From Citrus sinensis (lineage: Eukaryota; Streptophyta; Magnoliopsida; Sapindales; Rutaceae): a stretch of 64,000 nt of DNA. The translations under genes were made by a program, and so were the position numbers. The stretch spans positions 7,745,501-7,809,500 of the forward strand of contig NC_068559.1 of NCBI RefSeq assembly GCF_022201045.2, read 5' to 3'. Position 1 is the first letter of the stretch. Every line of letters begins with the position of its first letter. Positions 23,251-33,738 of the stretch are shown here, in pieces. Under the pieces are notes generated by a model. That model did no database searches. It saw only the letters and a list, made by a program, of their open reading frames with translations, and was not told the origin of the DNA.

Positions 23251-24749
23251 TGAAGACAAAGGGACGACATAAACGCTAGTTTGAATTGCCGTTTCACTCG
23301 TTTCAAGCGTTGATTTTTGCTTCTTTTAATATTGCATGGACCCCATAAGAAATAAAAAAAAATGAGTTTGCTTCGTTTTACTCCCCCTCCCTTTTACACA
23401 GACTCCATAATCCCTAACCACTCATTTTACTCCCCCTCCATTGAGTTTGCTTCATTACCAGACATGAGTTTGCTTCGTTTTACTCCCCCTTTTACACACA
23501 CTCCCCTCCATTGAGCAGGCTTCGTTCGTTACCAGCCCTTTTTTTTCTCGCGCAGCCCTAGATCTAGAACGGACACGATCGCCCAGCCCAAATCTACTAC
23601 GACGTCGCTGTTTTGGAGACGTGTAGTTGTTGCTAGCTGCATCCGTAAGCATTTCTTTTTAATTTTTTTTATTTTTTTATGTCATGGATGATGAAATTTT
23701 GAGATTGACAGTGTTAGCATTTCTTCCGTAAGTTTTTTTTTTTATTTTATAATTATAACTTTTTTTCTTGCACGATCGAACAAAGATGATAAGAAAAAGA
23801 TAAATAATTGAAAATATTGTATTAAAAAAATTGGAAACATGGGTGAGTTGTTGTTGGTGGTGTTGGATTTGATTTTGTTTGCGTGTGTGAATGTGTACCG
23901 TAGCTCACATGGTACGGCCTCGTGTTCATTTAATTCGTTGCTTCAATGATTTTTCTTCTTCTTCAGAGACACTGAACGTCATAGCCTCAGCCTCTGGTTT
24001 TCATTCTCACTCGTCTTCATAGATACTAACAGGGCATTTATTACTGCTCACTGCTCTGTTTTTGAGTCTCGACTATGTGAAAATTCATTTATTTGGTTAT
24101 TATTGATCGTTGAGTTCCGACTTTGGATCTATGCACTTGGGTTTTCAAAAGGGTAACCAGATTTGCTTTTAAGTTATTTCATTTTTTTGTTTTTAACTCA
24201 GATCGGAATTTGTTTGCTGGATATTGATGGTTTAGTTTGACAACCAAGATGTTGTAGTTGCCAGTGGATTAAGAGGATTTGTTTGCTGGATATGTTTGCT
24301 GGATATTCATTTTCTCATTTTTTTTTGTCTGAATTTGTTTGCTGGATATTCATTTTCTCATTTTTTTTGTCTGAATTTGTTTGCTGGATATGTTTGCTGG
24401 ATATTCATTTTCTCGTTTTTTTTTGTCTGAATTTGTTTGTTGGATATTCATTTTCTCGTTTTCTTTTGGTCTGAATTTGTTTGCTGGATATGTTTGCTGG
24501 ATATTCATTTTCTTGTTTTCTTTTGGTGCAAGTTGCTGTGATCTGTCTCACTTACAGTTGCAGAAATTAGTTTCTTGGTTGATGCTGGCCTTCGTGCTTT
24601 GCTGTGAGGCTCCCATTCTTTTTCAGAAGGTTAAAATGTTACTCTTTTTTTCCCTCCTGGTTTTGAAATTTTCTCTTATTGTTAGCAGTTGAAATTCTTA
24701 GCATAAAAGTCTAGAATATTGATCTAAATTTTTCCAATGTAGAATTCAA
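23251..24749 (+). promoter_or_regulatory. Probable 5' region of the RNase H1-N-like gene
   Basis: Bases 23380-23520 contain a local duplication of GAGTTTGCTTCGTTTTACTC. A GC-richer stretch at 23530-23645 ends CTGCATCC|GTAAGC, which looks like a leader exon with a donor site. The coding exon is preceded by CCAATGTAG|AATTCAA at 24738-24749, a good acceptor. So a 5' UTR intron of about 1.1 kb is likely; inference from splice signals only. Confidence 0.4.
24207..24530. repeat. Minisatellite with alternating long and short units
   Basis: GAATTTGTTTGCTGGATAT followed by TCATTTTCTC and a T-run repeats at least five times. Every second unit has a doubled GCTGGATATGTTT, giving a long-short-long-short order with units of about 56 and 43 bp. 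It lies in the presumed leader intron of the gene at 24750. Confidence 0.85.
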
Positions 24750-25124
24750 ATGCCTACTCAAAGCTGTTATGTTGTTTTCAAAGGACGAAAGCCGGGAATA
24801 TACAATTCTTGGCCTGAATGTCAAATGCAAGTAAATGGATTCAGAGGGAATTCTTATAAATCTTATACATTTTTGTTGGATGCCGAAATAGCCTACAATA
24901 ATTACATAAAAAGGCATGAAAAATTGCCAGAGACATCCAATATGTTAGAAACTACAAAATTTCTTATGGAAACACTCGAAAAGGGGGTGCAAACTGAAGT
25001 GCCTACATGTGACAAAACTGTGCAAACTGATAACACAAGAAATGATTGTATTATTCTACCTATATTATCCATTGTATGTTGTATTTTAGGGATAATCGTT
25101 GCTATATGTATTTTGCATAAATGA
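24750..25124 (+). CDS. RNase H1 N-terminal (viroplasmin-like) domain protein with C-terminal membrane tail, 124 aa
   Basis: Residues about 5-53 (CYVVFKGRKPGIYNSWPECQ ... FRGNSYKSYTFLLDAEIAY) form the small RNase H1 N-terminal hybrid-binding fold, also called the caulimovirus viroplasmin domain. The conserved Y-V-V-x-x-G-R-x-P-G-I-Y-x-S-W core is intact. A polar linker follows, with a repeated VQTEVP/VQTD phrase, then a hydrophobic segment at about residues 100-121 (IILPILSIVCCILGIIVAIC) and only ILHK after it. That is a tail-anchor arrangement. There is no RNase H catalytic domain. It lies convergent to the FAR1-type transposase at 25916-28744 with about 790 bp between stop codons, inside the same candidate element. 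Known: the domain binds RNA:DNA hybrids or dsRNA in RNase H1. Inferred: a membrane-tethered accessory protein of the element, or a captured host gene. Confidence 0.75.
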   Translation: MPTQSCYVVFKGRKPGIYNSWPECQMQVNGFRGNSYKSYTFLLDAEIAYNNYIKRHEKLPETSNMLETTKFLMETLEKGVQTEVPTCDKTVQTDNTRNDCIILPILSIVCCILGIIVAICILHK

Positions 25125-25915
25125 AATTGTATCCCGTGTAATGTATAAATTTAAATATTTTTAATTAAATGATTGTTGTGTATGAATTGTTCCCACAGTT
25201 TCAAATTTCCTAAGTTTTTCCTCATTTGCTTGAATTGATGCTTCATGCAAAATATATAGTGTGACTTTTTGACTTTTTGACTTAATCAAATTAATTACCC
25301 CGGCTTAAAGGAAAGCGCGCGGATGAAACCTATCTAGGCTAGCAAATCTTTTAATCTCTTTAAATTATCTAATAAAACAACGAGGCCACAACTATAACAA
25401 AATTAAATAGAACAAAAGATGAAGAAAGATAAGAAACTGTATGAATTGAAAAGATTATTACCTAATTAACCTAACCTTTAAAGAGCTTATATATTGCCAT
25501 GCAAACATATATACGGTTGAACTTTGCCAATTGGCATATATGCATGCACCATGTACTAACAATCAATTCAAAATTATTAAGTAAGGTATATATTAAAATA
25601 GACAGTGGTAAGAGCATATACATACCTCCACACTCCCTCTTTTAATCTGGTAAATGCATGCAAGTGACGATCAATTATCAGTAGGTAAAATTTCACCATC
25701 ACAATCACATGCAACTATAGTATTATTAAGAGGAAAAATTATTACCTTAAATAATTCTAACATAATTTCAAAAATTAAAAGTTCAATTTAACACAACATT
25801 ATTTCATCACTACAATTTCAAAGATTTAATGTCAAATCTAACATAATTTTAAAAATTTAAAGTTCAATTTAACACAACATTATTTCATCACTACAATTTA
25901 GAGCCAAAATACAAA
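25125..25915. other. Convergent spacer with a tandem duplication
   Basis: Holds the 3' end of the RNase H1-N-like gene. At 25757-25900 an 81-bp unit (CTAACATAATTT...AGTTCAATTTAACACAACAT...CACTACAATTT) is present twice. Otherwise AT-rich with no exon. Confidence 0.6.
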
Positions 25916-28744
25916 TCAAGTATCATCATTATTATCTTCATTACGCTGCTGTAACTGTTGGAAATTCTCACTTTGAGATCCTTGATAAGTCATCGAAGGA
26001 GAAGAATAATGCAACTGCGAAGTATACGGTGGGACTGGTTGCTATAATACATAAAAATAAACATCATATTACATTACAAAAATATTAAAATATATGTATT
26101 CATTAACGATTTATAAACAACAACTTACTGTATGCCAATTATAAGGAAATGGTTGATAAATGTTGCTTACACCGAATTGGGATTGGTACATAGGTACCTA
26201 ATCAAATAATAAAATATATGTAAAATTCATATAAAAATCTTAAAACAAAAATTTAAATAATTTAATTCTTACATTATAATAGCCCATAGTGCCGCATTGG
26301 TTGAGATTTCCGTACATAGTACTTCCTTCTTGTAGCGTCTACATATGCGCAATCTTATACTTAATTACATATCCTCGAAATAAAAGAAAATTTTAAACGC
26401 ATCAATTCACAAAATTTACCGTGGCTATGTTGCTCCCTTGTGTGGAGATTTCATTAGGCACATGATAAGATGATGGGGCAGTTTGTTGTAAATCCTACAA
26501 GATTATTAAAGACAATTAAACTAAGACCAAATTAATTAGAAAATAGATATTTGTTTTTAATCATACCTTATTTTTTTGTGCGAACTTGTTCTTTTGAACG
26601 GATTTCTTTCGAATCGAAGATTCTTTCCTCAGGCAAGGTGGACGGCCTTTACGACGTGTCACTACTGGATCATTTAGTGCAAGCTGAACATTGTTGCTGC
26701 CACAACTTACTTCGCCAATAACAGTTCTTTCCACACTCTCACTGTTAATTTGTTTATTGCTGCTACAACTTGCTCCACCAGTACTAGTTTTTCCCACACT
26801 TTCACAACGAATTTGCTTGGGCAGATCCTTCATTGCTTTCTCAATCCAATCCAACACCGTTTTATAGCTATTTTCATCATCAGAGGCTACGTCTGCAACC
26901 TCACTGAAAGCGTTACACATTTTTTCATATCTTTCTTGTTGGATGGTCAAATTCTGCACACCATAACAAACTTTCAGCTTACTATAACATCTCCTCACAT
27001 CTTTTCTCCACCTTGATAAAATGTATCTTTCTGGAAGTAATTCAACTGAGTTACATATCAGCACTGCAAGGGCATGTTTGCAAAGAATCCCCCTAAACTG
27101 GAATTTTGAACATATACAAGTAACTTCACACTCAGCTTCTTCAAAAACAACCTCAAAGAAGCCTCTCCGACCTTGCCCAAATGATTCAATTATTTGATAT
27201 ATTGATCCCACAGAATCCGAGATATCACAATACATCAGAGCAGTCAATTCTTCTTGAAATTCTTTAAACTTGGAAATGGTGTACACTTCTTCAACTTGCC
27301 TCTCCATCTCATATCTTGATACACATGGTGTCCTTTTACTAAAACACTTGGCATCTGCTTGCCATTCTAATTCAGCTTTCCTCCTCAATGCATTTTCATA
27401 TTGCTTTACAAACTGTTTCAGATTTGTTTTTGAGTTAACAAATCCATCGAAAAATGCATTCATACTTTCACTTCGCTGAGTTGTTGACATTCCTGCCCAA
27501 AAATAGCCTTTTAAATAGCATGGGACCCAACAATGCCTCTCCTCGTATAAACCATTTAACCAATCATTATCCCACAAATCATATTCTGTAATCATGCAAT
27601 GCCAAGCTTCCTCAAACGCATCAGAACTCAGTGAATCATATACAGCAAAGAGTAGGGAAGATATAATACCTTCACGTTCTTTGAAAGCCCCTAACTTCTC
27701 AGGCACCTTCTTCATTATGTGCCATAAACACCATCGGTGCCTAGTAGTAGGAAAAACATTTTCAATTGCCTTTTGCATTGCCCTGTCTTGATCTATAATA
27801 ATACCAAGGGGAGGAGAATCAAACATGCATGATAGCCACGCCTCAAATAACCACGTAAATATCTTCGTATCCTCGCGTGAAATCAATCCGCATCCCAACA
27901 AAATAGACTGTCCATGGTGATTAACTCCAACAAAGGGTGCAAATGGCATGTCATACTTGTTGGTCAGATATGTAGTGTCAAATGTGATGACATCTCCAAA
28001 ATATTTGTAAGCTGCCCTACTCCGCGAATCTGCTCAAAACACATTCTTTAATCGATCCTCTTCATCCAAATCAATGGTAAAAAAAAATCCATTATATTCT
28101 GCTTACTTTTTCTGGAAGTACTTTAAAAGTGTCATAGCATCTTCTTCCTCAAGTTGTACTCGCCTTGTTTTGTCAACAAAATTTCTACAATCTTTTTCTA
28201 AGAATGGCACATTTTCATATCCACTAGCTCCAACAACAATAGAATTGAAATTTTGGGCTATTCTAATTCCTACACAATCATTCATTTCAATTCGCTTTTT
28301 AGCGCTTGTACTAATTCTGCAATTGCATGGGAAATACCTAGCTTTGTCTGGACTCAATCCATGGTTGTGCTGAAGATTTAAAGTTCGAAGAACCCATTTT
28401 CCATCTTCATTTAAACAACCTCCAATTTTTGCATCACAACCATTTTTCACGTTCGGTTTCGGCTTTAATGCATTAGCAGATTTACTTTCTGACTTGCCGC
28501 TACACCCACATGCAAATGTCGCATATTTTACAATTCCATCGGTCCCCTTCTTAGTACTTCGAACCTTCATAGGAAACCCCTCTTGTTTACCATAAGCTTT
28601 GTAAAATGCAAACATTTATTCATGATTATCAAAAAACATTCCAAGAGCTGGCTCACATTTGTTCGGTTCCACAATTTCATTTACATCGTTAACTCTTGTT
28701 TCTTGCAACTCTTCAAATGCATGCTCATTTTCCAAATACTCCAT
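25916..28744 (-). pseudogene. FAR1/FHY3-type MULE transposase, five exons, three nonsense codons
   Basis: Minus-strand exons 28744-26567, 26494-26420, 26338-26273, 26197-26129 and 26041-25916 all keep phase 0 with GT-AG introns. They would encode about 838 aa. The frame starts MEYLENEHAFEEL. The FAR1 DNA-binding region follows (FAFYKAYGKQEGFPMKVRST). The MULE transposase domain has TFDTTYLTNKYDMPFAPFVG and IIIDQDRAMQKAIENVFP. A SWIM finger (CICSKFQFRGILCKHAL) lies at about residues 535-560. The basic tail has RRKGRPPC and the short last exons encode a Gln/Tyr/Asn-rich end. Three in-frame stops break it: TAA at 28616-28618, TAA at 28103-28105 and TGA at 28034-28036 (probably from a Trp codon). 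No frameshift is seen, so decay is recent. FAR1 and FHY3 are host transcription factors domesticated from such transposases; the context here favours a transposon copy. Confidence 0.9.
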
Positions 28745-28799
28745 TTCTACAAAATAATTAACATTTGTATTAAGAAACTTATATAACATTTTTTCCAGT

Positions 28800-29250
28800 A
28801 ACGAAAATTCCTAACAATTTAAATAAATAAAACACATCCACAAATTTTTATAATTTATTCCATTATCTCCAACAATTTAAATTATAAAATCCTAACAACT
28901 TAAATATATAAAACACATCCGGAAATTGTTATAATTTATTCCATTATCTCCAACAATTTAAATTATAAAATCCTAACAACTTAAATATATAAAACACATT
29001 CGGAAATTGTTATAATTTATTTCATTATTTTCAGCAATTTAAATTTAAAAAAATCCTAACATATATAAAACACATTCAAATATTGTTATAATTTATTTCA
29101 TTATTTCCAACCATTTAAATTTAAAAAATCCTAACATATATAAAACACATTAAAAAATTATTATAATCTATTCCATTATTTCTAGCCATTTAAATTAAAA
29201 AAATCATAACAATTCATAACAATTTAAATATATAAAAAATAAAAATCTAC
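28800..29250. repeat. AT-rich tandem array, 75-81 bp unit, about five copies
   Basis: CATTATCTCC/CATTATTTCC followed by AACAATTTAAATTATAAAAT...ATATAAAACACAT recurs at about 28861, 28942, 29023, 29099 and 29173. It lies upstream of the FAR1-type pseudogene, between it and the right terminal repeat, as subterminal repeats of MULEs often do. Confidence 0.85.
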
Positions 29251-29343
29251 GAATTTTTGCAATTTAAATTAAATATTCTAACCATTTAAACATCTCTCAC
29301 CTCTATTTGTAGATCTAGATCTAATTTATTCCTTGTGATAACT

Positions 29344-29422
29344 GAGATGCACAGACAAAATTTGTGAGATGCTGAGACAAAATTTGTGAGATGCTGAGAC
29401 AGAATTTGTGAGATGCTGAGAC
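29344..29422. repeat. 22-bp tandem repeat, about 3.5 copies
   Basis: GAGATGCTGAGACAAAATTT(GT) repeats directly, the first copy with two changes and the last truncated. Confidence 0.85.
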
Positions 29423-29726
29423 TGGAACTCGTTTGAATTTTGCCTTCCTGAACACAAAGAACTCTCGTACTCAAATGAGAGAAATTCACGTTCTCAAATG
29501 AGAGAAATGGAGAGAGACTACAGAACTAAAAAGTAATCTCCCTTTCATTTATTTTCGTTACTTTTCTTTATTTCTTTTGATTATTTTATTCTTTAAATTC
29601 AAAAAGTAACAGACAAAGGGACAAAAGCTGCTTCATTCACGTGCCCATTTTTGGTTTCCATTAATCCCACATGACAATTTTTTTCTGTCGTCCCTTTGTC
29701 TTCATTTCGTTCAAATAGCAGAACTC

Positions 29727-29821
<95 letters not shown>

Positions 29822-29822
29822 A
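29727..29822. repeat. (TTA)n microsatellite, about 31 copies
   Basis: A pure TTA/ATT run of about 95 bp lies just beyond the right terminal repeat of the candidate MULE. It produces open frames of poly-isoleucine on both strands that are not genes. Confidence 0.95.
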
Positions 29823-31873
29823 TCATTATTACTAAAATTTATTTAAAGGAAAATTATCAATCATATACCTTTATATTGTCCTATTATTAAAAATATTACA
29901 AAACTTGTTATATCATCTATCCATCCCAAATTTACAATATGTATAAATCATCTACCAAATTGTTAGTTTCTATTAAAAAATTAAGAAAATTGTAGTAAAT
30001 CGACCATTAAGCCCTCGAAACTTAATTTAATGTTAAAAGACATAGGGACATTATTAGCCATATATCCTTAGTTTATCCTGATAAAACAATAGTACAAAAT
30101 TTTGAATTTATTTGATTTTTCATCATAAGTTTGTAATTCATATCAATTGTCTACCAAAATATTAAAATTGTTAGAATACTTAACAAATTTTAAGTAAAAT
30201 GACCATTTTACCCTTGAATTCAAGGCATTTTTTTACTTTACACCACAAATAAATGAAATAAAATTTAGCTATTTTTAATTATGAAATCGAACTTAATGAT
30301 TGGATTGATAGGAAGTTTATGAATGAGGTTAGGGTAATTTGTGGATTTAATATGATTATGTAAATCTGTGAAGATAAATTAGAATTTTTTTAATAAAGGA
30401 AAAAATAGAGTTTTAAGCGTATTTAATTGAAAATTGGATATAAGGATAGTTTTTATTTTATACTTTAAACTATTATTTTATTTTGTATTTAATATGTTAA
30501 ATGTCTAAATTACCCTTACGTCATTAATTATAAATGACAATTAATGTTTTAGTGGATGGTTGATACAAATTAAAAATGTTAATCCAAGGAAGGAGAATTC
30601 CATCCTTACTTTAAGATTCTCATTCCTTATTCTTAAATTTGGTGAGCCCTACTAATTTCATTCTTATTCTAAGAATATAAAAAGAAAATAAACAAGGGAA
30701 TAATTCTTTTTTCTCTATTTTCATTCATATCCTCAATTAGTAACATTATAAGATGAAAATAAAGACAAATTCAGTTATGATGTATTGTTGTATTAAGATT
30801 AGAAAAACAACTGATTGACAACCATTTCCAGAATTATGCTAATTGTATATTTTCTTTTTAATTTTTTTATATATACACAATTTCCTTCTTAAAATTTTAT
30901 CACAAGTAAATTGAGTCTTGGTTATTATGAATTAATAATGGATTAATCTATTTTAACTTAAATTTTTGTACAAATTTTGAATCATTTTCTTTTACGCAAT
31001 TCAATGATAAATATTGAGAGTCAAAATAGCATTTAATGATACCGCTATATATATTATAAAAGTTATAATTTTTTTTTTTTTTTGGAATAAGTAGGTGAGA
31101 TGCACTAGATGACTAAGTTATAGAATTAATGTGCAGAAAATTAATGCGCAACCTTTTTTTTTTTCTCAATTTTAGTTGAAATCTGCGGGGTGATGAAATG
31201 GCCATCAATGGGCAGCTGTCCTGTCATTTAAGCAACAGGTTTATGCAAATTATACCAATTACTAATTAATTGGTTTAAAAATATTATTTTATGATAATTA
31301 TATAGCTTTTCATAAAAAAGCAGGAAAAATCTAATGTAAACCAAAAAATTAATTTATTTATTTATAATCTTCCAACTACAAACCATGGATAATCTATAAT
31401 TAACATTATTTTATTAATTATTATTATTAATCACAAATAGCTAAATTAATTAATATTAGTTAGAAGATGATGGAGAATTAATTAATTATTTATTTGGGTT
31501 TGGGTTTGGGTTTGGGTTTGGACATGAAGCTTGACGATGTGGAAACAAAGTTTCTGACTAATTGAATATTATTGATAAGTCCAAATAAACGATTGTGCCC
31601 TTTTTTACTAACAGTAAATATCATTAATTTACTAAAAAGCAAACCAAAAACATTATTTGATAATAAGATTCCTATAGTCTAAATAAGGAAAATAAAACAA
31701 ACGGCATCTAAATTTGATATTGAAAAAAACAAAAATCCTAAAAGCAATAAGAAAGATAGCAAAATAACTTAAAACTACAAAAAACCACGAAGAAATGAAA
31801 TTTCAGTCTTGCCTAGGGGTACAACAGAGTTAGAGTTCTAAGTTTGGTACATCTCATCGCAAGATTCGAAACA
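29823..31873. other. AT-rich intergenic DNA
   Basis: No gene or transposon end recognised. Contains long T- and A-runs and a short TTTGGG tract at about 31493-31521. Confidence 0.4.
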
Positions 31874-33738
31874 TCTATATCTATATATATATATAAAGTT
31901 GGGACTTGAGGAGGTGATGTGGCATCACCATTTCTCGTCATCTCATATTCTCTATTATCTAATAAATTGGTTGAAATTAAAAAATAATTATATTACAAAA
32001 TATTAAAATAGAAAATAATTATTAGATTATAAATGATTACATGTCTTTTTCTCTTTCTATTTAAATTCAACAATATGTAACCATTAATAATAATTAATTA
32101 TAAGTCTTGAAACATTCATTTATTTTATTATGCCAACAATTAAATTTTAGTGGCTTAAAATACATCAATTAATTAATATTAATAGATGAAGGAAGGTTCC
32201 TTCATCTTCCCTCAACAATGCCATTAGAGCCTAATTTTAATGTCATAATTTCATATTTAATTATTCAATCTTTTGTTTGGTGCATTTTGGCTTCTTCAAA
32301 CTCTATAAATATTAAGTAGTTAAGATTTGTGGCATCATTATTTCTCATCTTTTTATATTCTCTATTATCTAATATATTGGTTGAGATTAAAAAATAATTA
32401 CATTACAAAATATTAAAAATCTATATCTATCTATCTATATCTATATATAAAGTTGGGACTAGAGGAGGTGATGTGGCATCACTATTTCTCATCTTCTTGT
32501 ATTCTCTATTATCTAATAAATTGGTTGATATTAAAAAAATAATTACATTACAAAATATTAAAAATAAAAAATAATTATTAGATTATAAAAGATTATATGT
32601 CTCTTCCTCTTTCTATTCAAATTCAATAATATGTAACCATTAATAATAATTAATTATAAGTCTTCAACCATTAATTTATTTTATTATGCCAACAATTAAA
32701 CTTTAATGGCTTAAATATATCAATTAATTAATATAGGAAGGAATGTTCCTTCATCTTCCCTCAATAATGTCATTAGGGTCTAATTTTAATGCTATAATCT
32801 CATATTTAATTATGCAACCTTTTGTTTAGTGCATTTTGGCTTCTTCAAACTCTATAAATATTAAGTAGTTAAGATTTGTGGCATTATTATTTCTTATCTT
32901 TTTATATTCTCTATAATCTAATATATTGGTTGAGATTAAAAAATAATTACATTACAAAATATTAAAAATAGAAAATAATTAGTAGATTATAAAAGATTAC
33001 ATGTCTCTTCTTCTTTCTATTTAAATTCAACAATATATAACCATTAATAATAAATTAATTATAGTTTTGAAACATTCATTTATTTTATTAAGCCAACAAC
33101 TAAACTTTAGTGGTTTAAAATACATCAACTAATTAATATAGGAAGGAAGGTTCTTTCATCTTCCCTCACCAATACCACTAGGACCTAATTTTAATGTCAT
33201 AATTTCATATTTAATTATGCAACCTTTTATTTAGTGTATTTTGACTTCTTTAAATTATATAAATTTAAGTATTTAAGATTTGTTATGTTTGGGTTCTTTT
33301 TTATTATTTAACCAACATTCTCTTTAGAAATGTTCTTGTGTTTTTATTTTTTGACTTATTTAAATTTTTTGTATTGTGTGCTTCATAGAGTATTCTTTTC
33401 TTCATGAGTTAAATAATGATAAAGATAGTTGGATAATAAGGGTTAGGCTTTGTAAAATGTGGGAGTCTGTTAATATCAAAAAGAATGGAGAGTTAATTAC
33501 TGTGAACATAATTTTTATTGATGAAAATGTTGTGTACACTTAACTATACACATTAATATATATTTTTAAAGTTAACAAAAAAATAATTAACTTTCATAAA
33601 TAACATTAGTTTTATAAGGCTGCGTCATCTTTAAAAAAATCAATTTATATTTTTTATCAGTTTTATCAAGTGTAAAGTAATAAAAAAATAATACTAAATT
33701 CTTTTTTTAAAGCCGCACGAAGTACGGTTCTATTTCCT
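31874..33738 (+). mobile_element. Helitron-like unit A
   Basis: Starts TCTATATCTATATATATATA, AAGTTGGGAC, preceded by A. It ends with a short hairpin (CCGCAC GAA GTACGG) and TTCTATTTCCTAT, the usual Helitron 3' plan of hairpin plus CTRR-like end. A second 5'-type start (AAAGTTGGGACTAGAGGAGG) lies inside at about 32450, suggesting nesting or an earlier tandem event. It carries an RPA-like (DUF223) coding fragment at 33388-33543. No Rep/helicase sequence was found, so the unit is non-autonomous. Confidence 0.75.
33388..33543 (+). pseudogene. RPA1-like (DUF223, OB-fold) fragment in Helitron unit A
   Basis: An open frame reads EYSFLHELNNDKDSWIIRVR, LCKMWESVN, KKNGELITVNIIFIDEN, which fits the plant DUF223 replication-factor-A pattern (W-x-I-x-V-R-V-x-[RK]-x-W ... 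N-G-E-[LV]-x-x-[LV]-[DN]-x-I-x-[IV]-D-E). Only about 50 residues remain before a stop. Plant Helitrons often carry such RPA-like genes. In this copy the conserved Trp (KMWES) is intact, unlike in units B and D. Confidence 0.7.

Larger units (their letters stand above)
23213..29738. mobile_element. Candidate MULE carrying two convergent genes, about 6.5 kb
   Basis: AATGAAGACAAAGGGACGAC(A) at 23249-23269 is repeated as a perfect reverse complement at 29686-29706. The DNA between holds a FAR1-type MULE transposase pseudogene (-) and an RNase H1-N-like small gene (+). Just outside the inverted repeats, both flanks carry ACTCTTATTATTATTA (23213-23228 and 29723-29738), a possible target duplication, but the right copy runs into a TTA microsatellite, so the exact ends are uncertain. 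Confidence 0.55.

Noticed and set aside
24283-24692. Phe/Leu-rich ORFs resembling membrane proteins
   Set aside because: They translate the T-rich minisatellite; no conserved motif outside it.
28800-29422. Array that might be taken for CRISPR-like direct repeats
   Set aside because: The units are contiguous tandem repeats without unique spacers, in a plant nuclear sequence.
29599-29890. Open frames on both strands with long poly-isoleucine
   Set aside because: They are produced by the (TTA)n microsatellite and have no credible protein on either side.
31493-31521. Telomere-like tract
   Set aside because: The unit is TTTGGG, not the plant telomere TTTAGGG, and only about four to five copies exist.
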